The notes beneath the pieces were generated by a model, which saw only the letters and a program-made list of their open reading frames with translations, made no database searches and had not been told where the DNA came from. The position numbers and the translations under genes are program-made. 64,000 nucleotides of DNA from Engraulis encrasicolus (lineage: Eukaryota > Chordata > Actinopteri > Clupeiformes > Engraulidae), in the NCBI RefSeq assembly GCF_034702125.1, contig NW_026945764.1, positions 352,305 through 416,304 of the forward strand. The letters run 5' to 3'. Below are positions 56,450 through 64,000 of this stretch, piece after piece; position 1 is the first letter of the stretch; each line of letters begins with the position of its first letter.

Positions 56450-57708
56450 CTGTAGATCCCTTCCAATAACTGTAAAAAGGAACCTGGGAACTTTTGTCTC
56501 TTAAGGTAAATTATGGTTAGAAATGTTTCGGTGTTGGGGTGCGCTCTTCCCCGACCTGGGACAAGGGGTGTGCTTTGTTGTTGGACCTGGAGTACTGTTC
56601 CTTTAAAAAGGGAGTAGACTGTTCTTATGCAATACCTCAAAAATACCTCAAAATCTTATAAAATAAAATAATATATGCTGCAGGTGAGGACCTAAAAAAA
56701 CACCTAGGAAATTAACAAATCAAAAGCCACGACATCCGTGTCAATCCCCCAAGGAATTATAAGCAGAACTATGCCTCACCAGAACGTTACGGGTTACTTA
56801 AAATAGGAACCATTTGAGCCCGGTTCTTTACTCTGTGTTAATTAACATTAGGCCTATATTATATGATTATATTATAAGGAAGCGATATTACAAAATCTTA
56901 GATAAATACATGTTTTTTTTACTTTCCATCCTATGAAATAGCAAGTCTGAGATATTATGGACAATACCTCATATATCTCAAATAAAATCTGGATAGTCCA
57001 GGTTTGGAGCAGAATCTTGCCTTGGACCCCGTTTCCACGGCCAATCCCCTATATAGCTAATGTTTCCTTACCATAAAAGTCATACCCCTCTCTACATAAA
57101 TATCTAATAATTTGTCTTGTCATTGTGGTTTGTTATATAACAAAACACAATGACAAGACGAATGATTAAAAGTATACAGTGCTGCCCTGTCTTTAACACA
57201 TCTCCTTCAGTTAAGGAATTGTTTCAAAACAACTGTAGTAGCAGCTACTGTACTGGACCTGCTCTTCTGTCAGTCTGGTACAGGATTGCTGGTATGGATC
57301 CTGTAAGCAGGAAACCACAAAGCAGTGGAACTGACGAAGACAATAAAGATGTTATGAAAAAGCAGAATTTGAAACAGTTCAACAGATGCAGCTGCGATCT
57401 GAAAAACCACAAGAAGGGACTAACTTGATTTGACCTAAAGAGCCCCCTGAGTCTCTGGAAAAGGTGGTGGAGTTAAGTGCAAATAACAGAATAAAGGCAT
57501 AAGATATCTCAAGAGCAACATAGACACCCACTCCTCTACGACACAAGAAGAATAAGCAGCACTGCTCATTGAAACTGGGTTGCCTATTGCCAAATTTGAT
57601 CTTTTCATGAAAGTTTAACTAAGTAATATTTCCTAGTATGGCCTAAGTACAGGCATTCTTGCAGCTAAAAAAATATATTTTGGAAGATCCCCCTTTTCAT
57701 ATTTGAAA
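56450..57708. repeat. Tandem duplication, copy 1 (about 1.26 kb)
   Basis: This block recurs 1,259 bases downstream with high similarity. Shared landmarks are GTTTCGGTGTTGGGGTGC, AACGTTACGGGTTACTTAAA and ACAATGACAAGACGAATGAT. Its right portion (GACCTGCTCTTCTGTCAGTC onwards) matches 61594 onwards instead, because copy 2 is interrupted there. A 92-codon frame at 57150-57428 has no recognised relatives. Confidence 0.88.
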
Positions 57709-59289
57709 AGTGCAATTTTAACTGAAAAAAAGAACCTGAGAATTTCTGCCTCTTAGGGTGATTTGCGCTTAGAAATGTTTCGGTGTTGGGGTGCTCTCTT
57801 CCTCGGCCTGGGACAAGGGGTGTGCTTTGCTGTTGGAACTGGAGTACTGTTCCTTTAAAAAGGGAGTAGACTGTTCTTATGCAATACCTCAAAAATACCT
57901 CAAAAATCTTATAAAATAAAATAATGTATACTCCAGGTGACGACCTACTGTAGAAAAACACCTAGAAAATTAACAAATTAAAAGCCACGACATCCGTGTC
58001 AATCCCCCAAGGAATTATAGGCAGAACTATGCCTCACCAGAACGTTACGGGTTACTTAAAATAGGAACCATTTGAGCCCGGTTCTTTACTCTGTGTTAAT
58101 TAACATTAGGCCTATATTATATGATTATATTATAAGGAAGCAATATTACAAAATCTTAGATAAACACATGTTTTTTTTTACTTTCCATCCTATGAAAGAG
58201 GAAGTCTGAATTATTATGGACAATACCTCATATATCTCAAATAAAATCTGGATAGTCCAGGTTTGGAGCAGAATCTTGCCTTGGACCCCGTTTCCACGGC
58301 CAATCCCCTATATAGCTAATGTTTCCTTACCATAAAAGTCATACCCCTCTCTACATGAATATTTAATAATTTGTCTTGTCATTGTGGTTTGTTATATAAC
58401 AAAACACAATGACAAGACGAATGATTAAAAGTATACAGTGCTGCCCTGTCTTTAATACATCTCCTTCTGTTAAGGAATTGTTTCAAAGCAACTGTAGTAG
58501 CAGCTACTTAGACAGGTCATCAGCTGGGAAAATTAGGCCTTTCGTCCTACCGCACTTTTCTCTGTGGATTACTGACCAGGAGCCCTATTGGAAGAAATTA
58601 AAACATGGGGCCACGTCAATTTTTGCTCAGAATTCAGTATGGCCGCCATTTTCCAAAATGACTTGTTTTCATGCATTATTACATTGTACTATATGGTGAT
58701 ATTCATGAACGATTAACTACTTTCAGCACTATTCTGTCCTTTTTCCTTACATACATGTTTACAAAGGTTGACTAAACTAAAAGAAATGTAAATTAAGTTG
58801 GCCACCTTGCAATATCCAAAGGAAAGTGCTGAAAATAATGATTGAAATGCACATACAGAGTCTATGGCTGAGAAAATTAGGCCTATGTCAGGGTTTTCAC
58901 AGTGGATTACAGACCAGAAGGCCTATTGAAAAAGATTCAAAAGCTGGTTTCCATCTCAAATGTGCTCCAAAATTCAAAATGTTCTCTGTTTTACAGAATG
59001 GCAGACTTTCAACATTTTTCTCAATACTGTAAGACCATAATTATCAATAAAGATAACCTATTTTCAGTGAAATTCTGTCCTACCTCCTATCTACAGACGT
59101 GAGTACAAAGGTTGGCAACAGAAAGATGTAAATTTCCTATAGACAATATCCTAAGGATTGTTGTCAGAAAATGATTGAATTACACATACACAGTTGACTG
59201 CTGAAAAAAGGCTATTGATCTGCCAAACTTTTCACATTAGATTTCTGACAAAAAGTTTTTCAGGCCTACATTTTTTTGCATAGAGCAAG

Positions 59290-59805
59290 GGTGAGCGTGC
59301 GTGCGTATCCCCCGCTCATCTTTCCCCTGCTCTACAGTGTCTTTCCCCCACACACTATTCTGCCTCCTCCACCCCTTCACACACTATTCTGCCCCCCACC
59401 CCCTCACTCATCCTTCCCATGCTACTCTGCCCCTCCACCCCTCACTCACCCCCCACTATTCTGCCCCCCACGCTCACCCCCCTGACTCATTCTCCCCCCA
59501 CCCCCCCACAAAATACTCGCCCACCCCCCATCCAATGTGAAAAGTTTGACAGGTCAACCCCCCCCCCGACTCAACTTACCACCCCCCCCGCACACACACA
59601 CACACATTATTCTGCCCCCCCGAACCCCCCCACTATTCCCCCCCACTATTCCCCCCCACCACCTCACTCATCCCCCACACAATATTCTGCCCCCCCATCT
59701 CCTAATTCAACCCCGACTCATTCCCCCCCAACCCCACTCTGCCCCCTACCCCCGCTCCTCCACATTGTTCGGTCCCCCCTACCCCCCCACCTTAATGGCA
59801 CATTG
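59290..59805. repeat. C-rich, nearly G-free tract
   Basis: Over 500 bases dominated by CCCCC runs separated by ACTATTCTGC, CTCACTCAT and similar pyrimidine-rich words, a degenerate tandem repeat. Proline-rich open frames on the plus strand are artefacts. Confidence 0.9.
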
Positions 59806-59939
59806 CACCAGTAAAGTGAAGTGTGAAGGTTCAATTAGCAGGGTAAGAGCACAGTTTTGCTCAAAATTTTGCAATGCACACAACATTGTGGGTGACATGT
59901 CAGAGTTCAAAAATTCTGACCGAGACAGCAAGTCTTTGT

Positions 59940-60530
59940 GATGTATCAACTCCAACTACATCAACTCGGTCACCCGGACCTGTCGAATCCAGATGTCCAA
60001 AGTACGGAATATCAGACCTGTGCTGACACAATATTCTACACAGCGACTGGTCCAGGCCACGGTCCTGTGGCGCGTTGACTACTGCAACTCACTCATGACA
60101 GGTCTACCTGCTTGTGCGATAAAGCCTCTGCAGATGATCCAGAATGCGGCGGCACGGTTGATATTCAATCAACCCAAAAGGACCCATGTTACTCCTCTAT
60201 TTATTGAGTTGCACTGATTACCGATCGCCGCCCGGATCAAGCACAAGGCATTGACCCTTGCCTACAAAACCATCACAGGAACGGCCCCAGCTTATCTGAA
60301 GGACCTACTAACGCCTTATGTTACTGGAAGAGATCTGCGCTCATCCAGCACAAGCCGTCTGGCTCTGCCATCCAGTCGCTCTAGGTACTCCCAGTCAAGA
60401 TTGTTCTCCGTTGTGGTTCCCAAGTGGTGGAACAGTCTCCCAGAGGCAGCAAGACTAAGCACCTCTCTTGCAGCCTTCAAGAAACAACTTAAGACATTCC
60501 TCTTTCGAGAGAATCTACTAGACTAATGAT
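59940..60530 (+). pseudogene. L2-type LINE reverse transcriptase C-terminal fragment
   Basis: The frames 59993-60217 and 60251-60526 give VDYCNSLMTGLPACAIKPLQ, MIQNAAARLIFNQPKRTHVT, then ALTLAYKTITGTAPAYLKDL and VVPKWWNSLPEAARLSTSLA. This is the conserved end of L2-clade ORF2 proteins. A single in-frame stop (TGA, 60218-60220) replaces the Trp of the usual LHWLP motif. Otherwise it is well preserved, indicating a fairly young 5'-truncated insertion. Confidence 0.9.
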
Positions 60531-60810
60531 TGAACTGGCCTTGCCCCAGGGCAGAATCCTGACATTATGTTTAGTTTAGTTTAGTTTGTGAGTGTGTGTT
60601 TGTGTGTGTGTGTTCTCATTATTTCCTCTTTATTATAAAAAAAAAAAAAAAAAAACTAACCCCTCTTTGTAATTGCACTTGTTGTTCTGTATATCTCCTG
60701 TGCACTTTGTATTGCTTGTGATGTTGGCTTGATTATGTCCTCTTCTGAAAGTCGCTTTGGTTATAAAGCGTCTGCCAAATGCAATGTAATGTAATGTAAT
60801 GTAATGTAAA
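60531..60810 (+). mobile_element. L2 3' end with ATGTA tandem tail
   Basis: GAAAGTCGCTTTGGTTATAA and AGCGTCTGCCAAATGCAATG followed by AATGT repeats, the characteristic L2 3' end. A poly-A run (60638-60655) lies within it. Confidence 0.88.
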
Positions 60811-62095
60811 GTATCAAGAGCCACAGTATCCAAGTTAATGTCTGCATACCACCAAGAAGAATGAACCACATCCAACAGGATTAACTGTGAATGCAAGAGG
60901 AACTAAATGACACTAAAATGACAGGTGTCTCAGTTATTTTGTCCACCCCCTATATTCATGCCTTTTTCTAGACAACCTTTATACTCACGTCTGTAAGGAG
61001 ATAGGACAATTTAACTGAAAAAATAGGTCATCTTTATTGGTAATTATGGCCTTACAGTATTGAGAAAAATGTGTGAAAGTCTGCCATTCTGAAAAACAGA
61101 GAACATTTTGAATTTTGGAGCACATTTGAGATGGCAACCAGCTGTTGAATCTTTTTCAATAGGCCTTCTGGTCTGTAATCCACTGTGAAAACCCTGACAT
61201 AGGCCTAATTTTCTCAGCCATAGACTCTGTATGTGCATTTCAATCATTATTTTCAGCACTTTCCTTTGGATATTGCAAGGTGGCCAACTTTATTTTCATT
61301 TCTTTTAGTTTAGTCAACCTTTGTAAACATGTATGTAAGGAAATAGGACAGAATAGTGCTGAAAGTAGTTAATCGTTCATGAATATCACCTTATAGTACA
61401 ATGTAATAATGCATGAAAACAAGTCATTTTGGAAAATGGCGGCCATATTGAATTCTGAGCAAAAATTGACGTGGCCCCATGTTTTAATTTCTTCCAATAG
61501 GGCTTCTGGTCAGTAATCCACAGAGAGAAGTGCGGTAGGACGAAAGGTCTAATTTTACCAGCTGATGGCCTGTCTAACTGTAATGGTAGGACCTGCTCTT
61601 CTGTCAGTCTGGTACAGGATTGCTGGTATGGATCCTGTAAGCAGGAAACCACAAAGCAGTGGAACTGACGAAGACAATAAAGATGTTATGAAAAAGCAGA
61701 ATTTGAAACAGTTCAACAGATGCAGCTGCGATCTGAAAAACCACAAGAAGGGACTAACTTGATTTGACCTAAAGGGCCCCCTGAGTCTCTGGAAAAGGTG
61801 ATGGAGTTAAGTGAGTGCAAATGACAGAATAAAGGCATAAGATATCTCAAGAGCAACATAGACACCCACTCCTCTACGACACAACAAGAATAAGCATATG
61901 CTGCTCATTGAAACTGGGGTGCCTATTGACAAATTTGATCTTTTCATTAAAGTTTTCTAAGTAATAAAGTAATATTTTCTAGTATGGCCTAAGTAAAGTC
62001 ATTCTTGCAGCTTAAAAAAATATATTTCTGGACATTCAAAATGGCGGACCATCCCCCTTTTCTTGTTTGAAAAGTGCCATTTTCCCAGACATAAT

Positions 62096-62620
62096 GGATA
62101 CTTAGATTTTGATGGTGGTGGTAAGTATTCATGAAAAAGGTAACATTAGTGAATGGGTACATGAATTCTGGAAATAGACTACAAATCTTACACCTTTTAA
62201 TTATGTTATGTAAGGGATGGTGTGGAGCAATCAAGGGAAATGTTTGTCATTGGTTAAGTGACTGATGTTTGTTAATTGAAGGATGTATACCCAACCCATT
62301 GTTGCGGGTGGGCAGCTGTAGTAAGCAGCTGTTCTTGAGCTGGCTTGAAATCCAAATTTTCTGCTGAATCAGAGTAGAGCATTGAGCTCACTATTGCCAT
62401 TAAATATTTGTGTTTTCAGTGTTTTACTTTGCCAGTAAGTGTGTCAGCTTATGTTCAGTTGCCCTCATGCAAGTTTATCTTTATATTTGGGGAAATTAAA
62501 TCGCTACATATTTTTGATACATCTTGGAGGTCTGAAGCAACTTCATCCTTCAACCTCTGAACCCCAACCGTTTAAGCCATCCTTGACGAGTGAGACCAAT
62601 GCGCTCTATCACAACGTTGT
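62096..62620. other. No gene recognised
   Basis: Unique-looking sequence, no supported exons. Confidence 0.4.
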
Positions 62621-62629
62621 CGTTTCCGA

Positions 62630-63000
62630 GATGTGAATAGCTTCAAATAATTCAACACAACTTGGTCATTGTTTGTGCCCATTGTGTTTCACAGCTTTTG
62701 GCTAAGGACATTTTCTGCACTGTGATGAATTGATATCAACATTCTCATAGTTTTGTTGTGCTTATCATCCCCACTTCAGAAATACAGCCAACTTATCATA
62801 TTTACAGTTTAAACTCACTTGCAAACAACTGTTCAGAGGCCAAAACGGAACTGCTATGACATTCACTTCCAAGCTTTCAAGCATGTTCCATTCATAATCG
62901 TTTGAGATGCTTGTCAAGATTTGAGCCTCGTCTTGCGAGTGTACGACTTCAAGGCTCAAACACTACCAAGGCAAGCACACTAGACTTTGAGGATCACTCA
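62630..63000. repeat. Paralogue of the sequence next to the 27.9-kb Tc1 insertion
   Basis: GATGTGAATAGCTTCAAATA, CAACACAACTTGGTCATTG and GATGAATTGATATCAACATT occur in order here and at 27770-27915. AATACAGCCAA follows here directly but lies beyond the Tc1 at 30970 in the other copy. It is part of a duplicated NLR N-terminal exon unit. Confidence 0.8.
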
Positions 63001-63002
63001 CC

Positions 63003-63142
63003 ATTTCCCAAGGTCAAGTGTTCTAGCCTTGGTAGTGCGTGAAACGCCTAGTGATTGGATACTCCCTGGAGTTCACCAAAGAGTATCCAATCACTGGGCG
63101 ATTCAGGAACTACCAAGGCTAGAACACTTGACATTGGGAAAT
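63003..63142. repeat. 140-bp palindromic element
   Basis: ATTTCCCAAGGTCAAGTG and CACTTGACATTGGGAAAT are the outer arms. TAGCCTTGGTAGT and ACTACCAAGGCTA, then GTGATTGGATACTC and GAGTATCCAATCAC, continue inward. Only a single-arm version is visible at about 27620-27670. Confidence 0.85.
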
Positions 63143-63197
63143 AATCACTGAATGTAGTGGTAAAATTACATTTACTTGAAGAAGCTGCTTGACAAAC

Positions 63198-63311
63198 CTT
63201 ATTTCAGGGGGAGGGACTGCCTCCTTGAAGTTGGGTGGGTTGTCCTTTGACCTGTCACTCCTCATGGACACACAGCTCTCTGTAGGAGACCCTGGTCTCT
63301 TCTCCATGGCA
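63198..63311 (-). CDS. 114-base N-terminal repeat exon of an NLRC3-like gene (copy E)
   Basis: Acceptor TTTCCTTAG, then [10 protein letters not shown], [17 protein letters not shown], ending Pro-Glu-Ile-Arg at AG/GTTTGT. Phase is 2-2 and intact. It lies 32 kb upstream of copy D on the same strand, so it is either a distant upstream exon of the same gene or part of another NLR gene continuing beyond the window. Intron flanks resemble those of copies C and D. Confidence 0.75.
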
Positions 63312-63499
63312 CTAAGGAAAGCATGTTGATGTGTTCACAAATAAATATGCAGGTTAGTCACATCATCTGTCACTCACTACACATTCAGCTCTGTCAGCCG
63401 AAATTTTGATTACATTACATTACACTAAGCTGATACTTTTGTAAAAAGTAGCTTACAGTTACATTTACAGTTACAGTTAAAGTCCCTGGAGCAGTATGT

Positions 63500-63560
63500 G
63501 AAGTCAAGTCAAAGTTTATTTGTAATGCACTTTTAACACAACAGAAGCAGCTGACCAAAG
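63500..63560. mobile_element. LINE-type tail fragment
   Basis: GTCAAGTCAAAGTTTATTTG followed by TGCACTTTTAACACAACAG resembles the tandem-tailed 3' ends of fish non-LTR elements, in inverse orientation. Confidence 0.4.
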
Positions 63561-63690
63561 TGCTAACAGGAAGGCCTAAATAAAAAAGACTTGAAACAGC
63601 ATGAAGCAACACAGACAAAAGACTTGGAGACACCCATAAAACATTTATATTTTCTATTGAGAAAATAAAGCTAAAAGAAATGTTGGAAAA

Positions 63691-63750
63691 AATCCATCCA
63701 CCCATTCAGAAGTTATGGGCCAAACAATTCAGCCATCTTGAAAGTGTTGT
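63691..63750 (-). repeat. Single relic of the 140-bp unit
   Basis: AATCCATCCACCCATTCAGA and AGTTATGGGCC, then TTCAGCCATCTTGAAAGTGT, are the reverse complement of the core of the 9.7-12.2 kb array units. Confidence 0.75.
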
Positions 63751-63767
63751 AGCTCTGCATTTTGGGG

Positions 63768-64000
63768 ATATACTAAATGACTGACATACATGCTATTTTA
63801 AGCTGGCTAAGGAACACTGCGTATGATATAATTTAGAAAATCAACATGGGTCTTAGTGGGATTTGAACACACAACCTCCATATCTCTAATCCAGCACATT
63901 TGCCGTTGATACTAAATGACATACGTGGTATTTTAAGTTGGCTAAGGAACACTGCATATGATATAACTTTGAAAATCAACATGGGTCAGAGTGGGATTCG
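63768..64000. repeat. Tandem duplicate of about 140 bp with a box-B-like motif
   Basis: ACTAAATGAC followed by TTTTAAG..GGCTAAGGAACACTGC occurs at 63772 and 63911. GTGGGATTTGAACACACAACC (63857) is the complement of a tRNA box B-like sequence, so this may be a SINE head. The second copy runs off the window. Confidence 0.6.

Larger units (their letters stand above)
58511..61574. mobile_element. 3.06-kb element with over 500-bp inverted arms
   Basis: GACAGGTCATCAGCTGG on the left is mirrored by CCAGCTGATGGCCTGTC on the right, with TA (or TTA/TAA) at both sides. The arms continue through AAAATTAGGCC..TTCGTCCTACCGCAC and GTGGATTACTGACCAG to about 59100 and 61010. The middle carries a C-rich tract and an L2 LINE fragment. 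No transposase of its own is visible. Confidence 0.85.
57709..62095. repeat. Tandem duplication, copy 2, split by a 3.06-kb insertion
   Basis: 57709-58508 repeats the left part of copy 1. The right part resumes at about 61588 (GACCTGCTCTTCTGTCAGTC) and runs to about 62095. The intervening element carries inverted ends. Confidence 0.85.

Noticed and set aside
59276..59941. Proline-rich proteins of 69-134 codons
   Set aside because: Translations of the C-rich tract, open in several frames simultaneously.
60251..60526. A host gene encoding a short basic protein
   Set aside because: Matches the C-terminus of L2 LINE proteins and is followed by the L2 3' end.
63837..63895. A tRNA gene on the minus strand
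   Set aside because: Only a box-B-like TTCAAATCCCAC motif is clear; no cloverleaf could be built.

Overview
This window reads as nuclear DNA from a teleost fish. The evidence is an NLRC3-like immune receptor with the fish-type FISNA-NACHT arrangement and short repeated N-terminal exons, tRNA-derived SINEs with LINE-like tails, L2-type LINE fragments, many Tc1/mariner, hAT, piggyBac-like and Harbinger-like elements, and very dense (CA)n and (GA)n microsatellites. Genus or species cannot be fixed from the sequence. I see no bacterial or phage features.

The only convincing host gene is an NLR gene on the minus strand. Its best-supported part runs from about 31.5 kb down to 21.2 kb: two intact 114-bp N-terminal repeat exons (31.4-31.5 and 31.2-31.3 kb), one degenerate copy (31.0 kb), a third intact copy (27.4-27.5 kb), a 73-bp linker exon (25.5 kb), a 196-bp exon (23.5-23.7 kb), the 1.8-kb FISNA-NACHT exon (21.6-23.4 kb) and a 174-bp LRR exon (21.2-21.4 kb). 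Splice phases agree along this chain. Two more LRR exon copies at 12.8 and 8.7 kb lack recognisable donors and look decayed. A further intact 114-bp exon at 63.2 kb may belong to the same gene or to a paralogue outside the window. No B30.2 domain is visible.

Most of the rest is layered mobile DNA. 0-8.3 kb: minisatellites, two hAT elements with exact 8-bp duplications and a repeat family ending in twin hairpins. 8.3-14.9 kb: microsatellites, LRR relics, a 140-bp satellite-like array split by a 1.5-kb element, and minisatellites including a telomere-like one. 14.9-20.8 kb: two inverted Tc1 relics; one is split by an unclassified 3.5-kb element and by a Harbinger-like element. 27.9-33.7 kb: nested Tc1/mariner elements among the N-terminal exons, then a Tc1 inside a hAT-like MITE. 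33.7-36.6 kb: two SINEs, a 208-bp near-perfect hairpin and a second Harbinger-like copy. 38.9-47.3 kb: piggyBac inside hAT, giant CA tracts, a relic of an uncharacterised protein family with a cysteine-rich tail, a LINE, a TTAA MITE and the third Harbinger-like copy. 48-53 kb: a long inverted-repeat element, a second 147-bp hairpin, and hAT nested in hAT. 56.4-62.1 kb: a tandem duplication, one copy of which was invaded by a 3.06-kb inverted-repeat element carrying an L2 fragment.

There is no operon-like cooperation between genes here. The common theme is turnover: NLR exons and their flanks duplicate, and successive transposons land in them and in each other, which often leaves an unoccupied relative of the target in the same window for comparison.
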